Counted from the stretch's first letter, positions 1 through 4,935 are shown. The stretch: DNA of 5,201 nt from Methanobacterium sp. (GCA_003162655.1 PMMY01000055.1:224-5424); one strand, 5' to 3'. Numbers and translations are program-made. Notes: generated by a model from the sequence alone, not told the origin.

Positions 1-677
1 CCCTTTCTGAACTTTTCTATTAAAGAAAAGGTAGCAACAGAAGTTACGATACTGGTAAGTATTAATGCACTGAACATGGACATTACACCCATCAATCTGC
101 CTAGACCGGTTACAGGGATAATGTCTCCATAACCTACTGTCGTTATTGTTTGAAGTACGAACCAGATTGAATCATCGAAGGTGGCTACTTGAGGGTTTAC
201 ACCGTGTTCAGCATAGTAAAATACATAGGAACAGAAAAAGAAAACCACCAAGAAGAAGGCTATAGCATATACCAGTCTGGTTTTTTCTTGGTATTTTATA
301 ACCTCTGCACCGACTTTCCTAACAAACCAGTATAGGGCAATAATTTTGATGATTATAAGGATCTTTATAATGGGTGTGGGGTAAACAATGCCCAAAAATT
401 GGAATGTAATGAAGTAGATAGGAATCAAAGCTATGATATCTGACCAGTTTGCTTTAAAATATTCCTTTGGACTGGTTTTAGTTGCTTTAATTCTCCAAAT
501 AAATACAATTAATAAGATAATACTAACAATTAAATCGAATAATCCCATATTTTGAAGTGTTCCTGCTTTTAAATTGGGAGAGATTACTGTTAAAAAAAGT
601 AGAATTCCGTCCATTATTATTAGAAAAACCAGTATGGTCTGCCATAGTACGCCTGGTCTGTTGCTCAAAACTTTCAT
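1..677 (-). CDS. Potassium channel, six-transmembrane type (3' end cut by window)
   Basis: The first 225 codons are visible; the reading frame runs off the left edge. The product is a membrane K+ channel subunit that would assemble as a tetramer. Residues 180-185 are TVGYGD, the K+ selectivity filter, within a pore loop (about 169-187). Hydrophobic segments lie at about 11-33 (S1), 45-63 (S2), 77-96 (S3), 101-119 (S4 position), 134-156 (S5) and 192-216 (S6). The S4 position has only K105, K111, R120 and K121 and lacks the regular arginine spacing of a voltage sensor, so strong voltage gating is doubtful. Any C-terminal RCK or other regulatory domain would be outside the window. The start is the ATG at 677; an in-frame stop lies four codons upstream. 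No Shine-Dalgarno site precedes it, suggesting a leaderless or short-leader mRNA. Channel identity is certain; the ion-gating class is inferred. Confidence 0.92.
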   Translation of the reverse strand, partial: MKVLSNRPGVLWQTILVFLIIMDGILLFLTVISPNLKAGTLQNMGLFDLIVSIILLIVFIWRIKATKTSPKEYFKANWSDIIALIPIYFITFQFLGIVYPTPIIKILIIIKIIALYWFVRKVGAEVIKYQEKTRLVYAIAFFLVVFFFCSYVFYYAEHGVNPQVATFDDSIWFVLQTITTVGYGDIIPVTGLGRLMGVMSMFSALILTSIVTSVATFSLIEKFRK

Positions 678-710
678 GATAGTTATTTATTTGCTTTAAT
701 CATAAATTTG

Positions 711-722
711 TTTATATTATAT
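711..722 (-). promoter_or_regulatory. Possible TATA box of the potassium channel gene
   Basis: On the minus strand this stretch reads ATATAATATAAA. Its centre would place transcription start near 690, giving a leader of only about 13 nt, which fits the absence of a ribosome binding site. A second TTTATG-like element (about 698-708) would make the mRNA fully leaderless. The whole region is AT-rich, so either choice is tentative. Confidence 0.3.
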
Positions 723-726
723 TTCT

Positions 727-769
727 AAAAAATATATAAAAAAATTAATTAATGGGGTTTGAGCCCATT
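727..769 (-). terminator. Hairpin plus oligo-T terminator of the DUF308 gene
   Basis: AATGGG (751-756) and CCCATT (764-769) form a 6-bp stem with a 7-nt loop. The stem begins within the DUF308 stop codon. Read on the minus strand it is followed by a run of seven T (744-738) and another of six T (732-727). Oligo-T tracts are the main termination signal in methanogens. The hairpin is modest, so the T runs are probably the active part. It separates the DUF308 gene from the channel gene downstream. Confidence 0.6.
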
Positions 770-1299
770 TATTTTTTCTTTCCTTTTTCATTTGCCACTG
801 TAGATTGTGGGATTATTTGAGGTGCAAATAACTCTATTAATCCTGCTAAAATAAGGAATGCACCAATTAAAGCAGCTAATACTAAAGGATTGGCAGCGTA
901 TGAACCTATCACAACAAAAAGGATACCAATTATTATACCTAAAGCACCAATACCTTTTCCTTTAAGTCCTTTACCAGATATAAGTGATTCTAACCCGGCT
1001 AATGCTAAGAAAAATCCAACAATATAGAGTGCTATAAATGAGAAGAATTCAAAAGCTTTAATATCTCCTATAAATACTATTCCCATCATTATAGCAAACA
1101 CGGCAACTATAAGACCTGCAACTCCCGCTGATATACTATCGTTTTTTAGACTCTTTACAAGAATCCAGATACCAACAAATATTATTCCAATACCCGCAAT
1201 AGCATTAACAGTAAAAACACTAATTAAAGGGAACACAATAACTATTAAACCCAGTAATATTCCTAATATTCCAAGCAGTATATTTCTTCCTTCATTCAT
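769..1299 (-). CDS. DUF308 / HdeD-family membrane protein
   Basis: A 176-residue integral membrane protein with about six Gly/Ala/Ile-rich helices: roughly 6-28, 31-49, 57-78, 83-106, 117-135 and 138-159. The C-terminus is short, polar and lysine-rich (EKGKKK at 171-176). The length, the repeated glycine-rich helix pattern (for example GILGILLGLIVIVFP and GALGIIIGILFVVIG, which look like internally repeated helix units) and the small loops match the HdeD/DUF308 family. HdeD in E. coli is linked to acid resistance, but archaeal members have no established role, so no function should be transferred. The start is the ATG at 1299, with GGAGG (1310-1306 on the minus strand) six bases upstream. A terminator follows the stop, and the gene on the other side is divergent, so it is probably monocistronic. 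Family assignment is from recalled pattern, not a search. Confidence 0.82.
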   Translation of the reverse strand: MNEGRNILLGILGILLGLIVIVFPLISVFTVNAIAGIGIIFVGIWILVKSLKNDSISAGVAGLIVAVFAIMMGIVFIGDIKAFEFFSFIALYIVGFFLALAGLESLISGKGLKGKGIGALGIIIGILFVVIGSYAANPLVLAALIGAFLILAGLIELFAPQIIPQSTVANEKGKKK

Positions 1300-1466
1300 A
1301 TTGTTCCTCCATTATATTCTTTTATCAACAAAGACAGATCATTTTCTGAAATATTCTCCTATAATCTATAATAATATTACACTTTAATTTATTATACATT
1401 TAGGGGTTGATCTGTTGTTAAAAATGAGTAAAATGTTTAATTGAACAAATTTTATTATTCATTCTG

Positions 1467-1483
1467 TACAATATAATATTGTA
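1467..1483. promoter_or_regulatory. Perfect 17-nt palindrome in divergent intergenic region, possible operator
   Basis: TACAATAT, a central A, then ATATTGTA: 8-bp arms with perfect symmetry, ending 28 bp before the ATG of the acidic-protein gene. It overlaps the most plausible core-promoter zone of that gene (a TATAAAA follows at 1482-1488). A dimeric repressor binding here would block TBP. The base composition makes AT palindromes commoner than usual, but the arms include a C/G pair and are perfect. The rest of 1300-1511 shows a tandem CTATAAT repeat (1359-1372) and a partial palindrome GTTTAATTGAAC (1435-1446), but no gene. Confidence 0.35.
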
Positions 1484-1511
1484 TAAAATAAAAATTAGGA
1501 GATGAGTATTT

Positions 1512-1877
1512 ATGGAACAAGAAAATCCTTTAGGCGAATTAATCATACCACTAGAAGGTCTATTAAAAGAGGAGTTACAGGAAGAAATTGAAGAAAGAAT
1601 AACATTTACAGTTGAAAACCTTTACCATCTTGACAATGAACTTGATGTTTTTGTTCAGCTGGTTAGAGATAATGTCGAGGCTAACAAAGACTCTCCGGAT
1701 AAACTTATGACCCTCTACAACTACCTTGACGAGATGTGGAGTGTACTCATTACCAATGACCTTCGTGACGTTTTATTGGATACACTTTCCATAGTACAGG
1801 AGCGTAAACACGAACTGGAGGAGATTCTTGAAGAGATCGAAGAAACCCTCGAAAACCAGGAACTTTCAGAGGAATAA
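1512..1877 (+). CDS. Acidic coiled-coil protein of unknown function (121 aa)
   Basis: I do not recognise a named family. The protein is soluble, with no signal peptide or membrane segment. By count it has 26 Glu and 9 Asp against 8 Lys/Arg, a net charge near -27. It has no cysteine and a single Trp (76). Two Glu-rich helices with heptad-like spacing flank a more ordinary helical core: about 14-31 and 96-119. The middle (40-95, including DNELDVFVQLV and LYNYLDEMW) looks amphipathic and alpha-helical. An all-helical adaptor, a chaperone-like protein or a protein-interaction module is possible, but this is inference. The start is the ATG at 1512, preceded by GGAGATGA (1498-1505), close to the archaeal consensus GGAGGTGAT. 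It stands alone: the upstream neighbour is divergent, and 128 bp with T-rich tracts separate it from the nitroreductase gene. Confidence 0.8.
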   Translation: MEQENPLGELIIPLEGLLKEELQEEIEERITFTVENLYHLDNELDVFVQLVRDNVEANKDSPDKLMTLYNYLDEMWSVLITNDLRDVLLDTLSIVQERKHELEEILEEIEETLENQELSEE

Positions 1878-1885
1878 GTATAGAA

Positions 1886-1962
1886 TAATCCAAACTACGG
1901 GGTAAAGAGGATTAAAATAGTTTTTATTGAATAAATTATAAAGGTACTTCCCATATTTTTTT
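1886..1962 (+). terminator. Possible terminator region of the acidic-protein gene
   Basis: A weak 6-bp stem, TAATCC (1886-1891) with GGATTA (1909-1914), has a 17-nt loop. It is followed by five T at 1921-1925 and then seven T at 1956-1962. The T7 run is the stronger candidate by archaeal rules. The hairpin alone would not be convincing. Confidence 0.3.
1936..1942 (+). promoter_or_regulatory. Possible TATA box of the nitroreductase gene
   Basis: TTATAAA lies about 67 bp before the ATG at 2006. With the usual archaeal spacing of about 26 bp, transcription would begin near 1965. That leaves a leader of about 40 nt which includes the Shine-Dalgarno site at 1992-2000. There is no strong purine-rich BRE upstream, so this is tentative. 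Confidence 0.35.
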
Positions 1963-2005
1963 GAATAATGAATTACTTTATTGATAAAATTGGAGTTGAT
2001 CGTTG

Positions 2006-2605
2006 ATGGATTTTAAAGAATTGTTAATGTCTAGATATGCTACTAAAAAGTTTGATGGTACTAAAATTGATGATGGTAAAATTGAAGAGTTATTTGAGAT
2101 GATACGTTTCGCACCTTCAGCTCTAAACCTGCAACCCTGGAAGGTTAAAGTTGTTACAGATAAAGATACAAAAAATAAGTTATCTGCCGCTTCAATGGAA
2201 CAGGCTCAGATAAAAACCTGTTCTCACCTTCTCATTTTCTGTGCAGACACAGATCTGTCTGGAAATGCTGATAAGATCACCAATCTCATGAAAAAAGTAG
2301 GTGTTCCTGATGAAAATCTTAAACAAGTTCAAGAGGTTATGAAAATATTCCTAAGTAACTATGACAGTGAAACAGGAATAAATGAAGCCCAGTGCAATGT
2401 ATTTATCTCGGCCATAACAGCTATTTATGCAGCAAAATCTCTTGGAATTGATTCATGTCCAATGCAGGGATTCAGTGCAGAATCATATTCTGAAATTCTC
2501 GAAATTCCATCGGATATAGTTCCCACGATATTGGTTCCTATCGGATATCCTGCTGATAACCCCATGCCTAAATTAAGATTCCCTAAAGAAGATATATTCT
2601 TCTAA
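2006..2605 (+). CDS. NfsB-like FMN-dependent nitroreductase family protein
   Basis: A 199-residue flavoprotein of the nitroreductase fold, a soluble homodimer binding FMN and using NAD(P)H to reduce nitro compounds, quinones or unknown substrates. FMN-site elements are visible: SRYATKKF (9-16, with R10 and K14 where E. coli NfsB has R10 and K14), APSALNLQPW (36-45, with N41 and Q43), MQGF (153-156), and the C-terminal PKLRFPK (188-194) matching the NfsB lysine and arginine phosphate contacts. NfsB has Glu-Gly where this protein has Q154-G155. Length is slightly below NfsB (217 aa). A TTG at 2003 is in frame, but I chose the ATG at 2006: GGAGTTGAT (1992-2000), an 8-of-9 match to the archaeal Shine-Dalgarno consensus, sits five bases before it. 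The true substrate cannot be told from sequence. Confidence 0.9.
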   Translation: MDFKELLMSRYATKKFDGTKIDDGKIEELFEMIRFAPSALNLQPWKVKVVTDKDTKNKLSAASMEQAQIKTCSHLLIFCADTDLSGNADKITNLMKKVGVPDENLKQVQEVMKIFLSNYDSETGINEAQCNVFISAITAIYAAKSLGIDSCPMQGFSAESYSEILEIPSDIVPTILVPIGYPADNPMPKLRFPKEDIFF

Positions 2606-2608
2606 TAA

Positions 2609-2637
2609 AATTATTTTTTCACATTCTTTCTTTTACA
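2609..2637 (+). terminator. Oligo-T terminator after the nitroreductase gene
   Basis: Starting four bases after the stop codon, the strand is T-rich: TTATTTTTTC (2611-2620, six T at 2614-2619), then CTTTCTTTTA. There is no hairpin. Tandem oligo-T tracts right after a stop are the usual archaeal termination signal. Confidence 0.5.
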
Positions 2638-2728
2638 TATTAATAGCTAAATTATTCCAAGATATTTTGTAAATACACCTGAAAATAACTGTTTTGTTTA
2701 TTGCATTAAAATCTAAAAAAAATGAGTA

Positions 2729-2876
2729 TATATGGGAAGAGGTACATACTATATCTAATCTCTATTGAATCAAGTTTTTAAGAGGGATTTTAAGCTTCTT
2801 TCGCTACTCAAATAGTGAAAATCATGATAGATATTGATAGATGGGTTTTAATCATTTGTAAAATGTCTCCCATATA
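2729..2876 (+). repeat. Nested inverted repeats, possible structured RNA or regulatory region
   Basis: Three pairs of arms are nested in order. The outer pair is TATATGGGA (2729-2737) with TCCCATATA (2868-2876), 9 bp. The middle pair is ATATCTA (2751-2757) with TAGATAT (2828-2834), 7 bp. The inner hairpin is TTTCGCTA (2799-2806) with TAGTGAAA (2813-2820), 8 pairs including one G-U, with loop CTCAAA. The inner arm could instead pair as GATTTT (2786-2791) with AAAATC (2818-2823). Nesting fits a folded RNA, but the AT-rich composition makes chance pairs plausible. The left outer arm also overlaps a TATA-like element, so the outer pair may be two copies of a protein-binding site. Confidence 0.3.
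2825..2842. repeat. TGATAGAT direct repeat at 10-bp spacing
   Basis: TGATAGAT occurs at 2825-2832 and 2835-2842, one helical turn apart, about 36-53 bp upstream of the methyltransferase TATA box. Same-face direct repeats upstream of a core promoter are a common form of activator site. No regulator is known here. Confidence 0.35.
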
Positions 2877-2877
2877 C

Positions 2878-2884
2878 TATATAA
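2878..2884 (+). promoter_or_regulatory. TATA box giving a leaderless methyltransferase mRNA
   Basis: TATATAA is centred at 2881. The usual archaeal distance of about 26-27 bp puts transcription start at about 2907-2908, exactly at the ATG. No Shine-Dalgarno sequence lies before that ATG (upstream bases are AAATATTAAAAG), which agrees with leaderless translation. Confidence 0.55.
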
Positions 2885-2907
2885 GCCATGAAAACAAATA
2901 TTAAAAG

Positions 2908-3732
2908 ATGGAAAGAAAGCATTTATCAATTTTCGTTCCGGCATCAATATTATCTGAAACGAAAGATTTAAGAATAAAAACATATAAAATTGGATTGATT
3001 GGAAGAGCTGCAGCCATTTTCAAGGCTGACAGAATCGTTGTTTACAGTGATAATTCTGACAAAGAAGAGGTAAAGTTTATTAGTGATGTACTCACTTATA
3101 TGAATACGCCTCAATACCTTAGAAAAAAGGTTTTTCCTATAACAAGGGAGCTCCGAAATGTCGGTATTCTTCCGCCACTAAGAACTCCCCATCACCCAAC
3201 TGGAGAACTCAGTGAAGGTGACTACAGACAGGGATTGACATTAAAACGGACAAAGAAAGGTACCGTTGTTGATATCGGTGCTGATAGGCTTGCGCTTTGT
3301 AAAGAAAAATTAAGCGTAAACAAGGTTTTAAGCTTTAAGGTAGTAAAGTTTGGTAAGGAATTAATAATAGATCCTGATGTACCAGACTATTATTGGGGAT
3401 ACAAAGTATTATCTACCAATAAAAATCTGTACGATAGCATACTCACATTGAAACCAGGACCGGATTTGGTTATTGGAACTTCAAGGTATGCGCAATCTAT
3501 CACTTCTGTTTTAGAGGAAGTAAAAAGTAAATTAAAGGGTTCCAAACACACGGCAATTCTGTTTGGTGGTCCATATGCTGGCCTAGATGAACTTATTTCT
3601 GGCCAGGATGAAAAAGAAATTATAGATCTCGAAGTTAACACAGTCCCTTCACAGGGAACTAAAACTGTAAGAACTGAAGAAGCAGTTTTAGCGACTTTAT
3701 CTGTATTTAACTTGCTTTTAAACACTGATTAA
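2908..3732 (+). CDS. SPOUT-superfamily RNA methyltransferase (MTH1 / SPOUT1-like)
   Basis: A 274-residue protein of the knotted SPOUT AdoMet-dependent methyltransferase superfamily, in the family of M. thermautotrophicus MTH1 and human SPOUT1/C9orf114 (recalled as PF02598); MTH1 is about the same length. N-terminal half of the split catalytic domain: SIFVPASIL (7-15), KTYKIGLIGRAAAIF (24-38) and DRIVVYSD (41-48). The conserved LRNVGILPPLRTPHHP (82-97) follows. A beta-rich OB-like insert spans about 106-165 (GTVVDIGADRLAL at 118-130). The C-terminal knot contains DLVIGTSR (186-193), AILFGGPYAG (216-225) and NTVPSQGTKTVRTEEA (244-259), the likely AdoMet-binding and dimer region. The probable substrate is rRNA, but the exact base is not shown by sequence. 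The ATG at 2908 is leaderless; the ATG at 2888 is out of frame. Ribosomal protein genes follow 171 bp downstream on the same strand. Confidence 0.92.
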   Translation: MERKHLSIFVPASILSETKDLRIKTYKIGLIGRAAAIFKADRIVVYSDNSDKEEVKFISDVLTYMNTPQYLRKKVFPITRELRNVGILPPLRTPHHPTGELSEGDYRQGLTLKRTKKGTVVDIGADRLALCKEKLSVNKVLSFKVVKFGKELIIDPDVPDYYWGYKVLSTNKNLYDSILTLKPGPDLVIGTSRYAQSITSVLEEVKSKLKGSKHTAILFGGPYAGLDELISGQDEKEIIDLEVNTVPSQGTKTVRTEEAVLATLSVFNLLLNTD

Positions 3733-3853
3733 CTAACTAGCTTTACATTTGTGTTTAATTTGCTTTAGATGTAGCTAATTCAATTTATCTACGTTGAAAT
3801 TGACGTAGTAATCAAATTTATCTGCGTTTAACTTGCTCTTAAACCAGATTTAC
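3696..3853 (+). repeat. Four degenerate direct copies of the methyltransferase gene 3' end
   Basis: Copy 1 is the gene's own end (3696-3733; codons for LSVFNLLLNTD and stop). Copy 4 (3817-3853) matches 25 of the first 28 bases of copy 1 and, read in the same register, encodes LSAFNLLLNQ. Copy 2 (core 3751-3768) encodes VFNLL and a stop, using GTG and AAT where copy 1 has GTA and AAC. Copy 3 (3784-3808) matches about 17 of 22 bases of copy 4. Matching positions are 48, 40 and 33 bp apart. Together they fill most of the gap before L3. The match of copies 1 and 4 is far above chance; copies 2 and 3 are weaker. Confidence 0.7.
3781..3808 (+). promoter_or_regulatory. Two overlapping, mutually exclusive hairpins
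   Basis: CTACGT (3789-3794) pairs with ACGTAG (3803-3808) around an 8-nt loop. CAATTT (3781-3786) pairs with AAATTG (3797-3802) around a 10-nt loop. The arms interleave, with no linker between the second arms, so a full pseudoknot is unlikely and the two folds would compete. This lies about 100 nt before the L3 start, where a leader attenuator or terminator could act. No function is shown. Confidence 0.25.
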
Positions 3854-3903
3854 AAAAATTAACTCTGATATTTGGAAAATTAGTTTATTAAGGAGGTAAA
3901 ATT

Positions 3904-4914
3904 ATGAGTAGACATCACCAACCAAGAAGTGGATCAGTTGCTTTTAGTCCTAGGAAAAGAGCTGCCAAGGAAACACCAAAAATTAGATCCTGGCCTGAAA
4001 CCGAAGAAGCTTGTCTCTTAGGCTTTCCAGGATACAAAGTGGGAATGACCCATTTGACCATGCTTGACAACGTAAAAAACTCACCAACAGAAGGGATGGA
4101 AGTATCTTCCCCTGTAACTATAGTGGAAACACCACCAATAGTTGTGATGGGTATACGTGCCTATAAAAAGGACACCCGTGGATTAAAAGCAATGACCGAC
4201 ATCATGGCAGCCGATCTTACCGAAGATCTTGCAAGGAAGATTACACTGCCCAAGAAAAACGATGCCGAAGCAAGGATAGAAGAATTGAAGGAAAAACTTG
4301 ACGAAGTAGTGGATGTAAGAGTGCTTATACACACCAAACCAAGACTCACAAGTGTTCCAAAGAAAAAACCAGAAATAATTGAATGTGGAATCGGCGGTAA
4401 ATCCGTTCAAGATAAACTCGAATTTGCACAGTCTGTGCTAGGAAAGGAAATCAACCCTGCAGACTCATTTTCTGATGGTGAACATGTAGATACCATAGCC
4501 GTCACCAAGGGTAAAGGATTCCAAGGACCGGTTAAAAGGTTCGGTATCAGAATCCAGTACGGTAAAGCTGCAAGAAGTAGTAAAGGTCGTCACGTAGGTT
4601 CAATAGGACCATGGACGCCAGCAAGAACCATGTGGACAGTTGCAATGGCTGGTCAGATGGGATACCATAAGAGAACCGAGTACAACAAGAAGATCCTGAA
4701 AATTGGTGAATCATCCCAGGTGGATGAAGTAAATCCTAAGGGCGGGTTTGTTAAATATGGTTTAGTTAAAAATGGATTCGTTGTATTAAAGGGCTCTATA
4801 CCAGGACCGTCAAAAAGACTGGTCATGCTTAGAAAAGCTGTAAGGCCGATTGGAAAACATAACGATGCACCTGACATTACATACATAAGCACAGCTTCAA
4901 AACAGGGAGTTTAA
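3904..4914 (+). CDS. rpl3: 50S ribosomal protein L3 (uL3), archaeal type
   Basis: A 336-residue large-subunit protein, the usual archaeal length. It binds 23S rRNA near its 3' domain and sends an extension toward the peptidyl transferase centre. Archaeal/eukaryotic features: the N-terminal basic tail with PRKRAA (16-21), FPGYKVGMTH (41-50), an archaeal insert rich in acidic and lysine residues (about 105-155), the universally conserved KGKGFQGPVKRFG (202-214), and the rRNA-contacting loop GPWTPARTMWTVAMAGQMGYHKRTEYNKKI (236-265 region). The C-terminus contains IPGPSKRLVMLR (299-310). The ATG at 3904 has a strong Shine-Dalgarno site, AGGAGGT (3891-3897), six bases upstream, in contrast to the leaderless gene before it. 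L4 follows after 21 bp, so this is the head of, or an early gene in, the large ribosomal-protein operon. Complete and without defects. Confidence 0.98.
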   Translation: MSRHHQPRSGSVAFSPRKRAAKETPKIRSWPETEEACLLGFPGYKVGMTHLTMLDNVKNSPTEGMEVSSPVTIVETPPIVVMGIRAYKKDTRGLKAMTDIMAADLTEDLARKITLPKKNDAEARIEELKEKLDEVVDVRVLIHTKPRLTSVPKKKPEIIECGIGGKSVQDKLEFAQSVLGKEINPADSFSDGEHVDTIAVTKGKGFQGPVKRFGIRIQYGKAARSSKGRHVGSIGPWTPARTMWTVAMAGQMGYHKRTEYNKKILKIGESSQVDEVNPKGGFVKYGLVKNGFVVLKGSIPGPSKRLVMLRKAVRPIGKHNDAPDITYISTASKQGV

Positions 4915-4935
4915 ACTTAATAAAGAGTGATTTAA

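Larger units (their letters stand above)
2606..2907. other. 302-bp intergenic region without a convincing gene
   Basis: This is non-coding as far as I can see. From left to right it holds the nitroreductase terminator, an AT-rich stretch, an A-run followed by TATATAT (about 2714-2733) that resembles a BRE/TATA pair, nested inverted repeats (2729-2876), a tandem TGATAGAT direct repeat (2825-2842), and the methyltransferase TATA box (2878-2884). One 19-codon frame (2722-2781) lacks a ribosome binding site. I see no tRNA, and no C/D guide RNA because proper C and D boxes are missing. Confidence 0.6.

Noticed and set aside
2003..2005. TTG as start of the nitroreductase
   Set aside because: The ATG at 2006 has the better five-base spacing from the GGAGTTGAT site and matches the NfsB N-terminus (MD..., R10, K14) without a gap.
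2722..2781. 19-codon plus-strand frame in the gap before the methyltransferase
   Set aside because: It has no ribosome binding site and no leaderless promoter at the right distance, and the composition is that of random AT-rich DNA.
2606..2907. C/D-box guide RNA or tRNA in the long gap
   Set aside because: There is no proper RUGAUGA C box paired with a CUGA D box, only TGATAGA and an unplaced CTGA. No cloverleaf or T-loop GTTCRA pattern was found.
3390..3725. Open frame of 111 codons on the minus strand
   Set aside because: It lies wholly opposite the SPOUT methyltransferase gene, has no ribosome binding site, and its Ser-rich composition is that of an antisense shadow.
3781..3808. H-type pseudoknot from the interleaved hairpins
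   Set aside because: The loop that must cross the first stem would have zero nucleotides, which is not sterically plausible, so competing hairpins are the better reading.
3696..3853. CRISPR array
   Set aside because: Copies are strongly diverged, spacing is uneven (48, 40, 33 bp), the first copy is coding, and no cas gene is present.
4161..4410. Two overlapping minus-strand frames of 62 and 75 codons
   Set aside because: Both are antisense to the L3 coding region, with the Ser/Phe-rich composition expected opposite Lys/Glu-rich protein code.
4653..4892. Minus-strand frame of 79 codons
   Set aside because: It is antisense to the conserved C-terminal half of L3, with no start signal.
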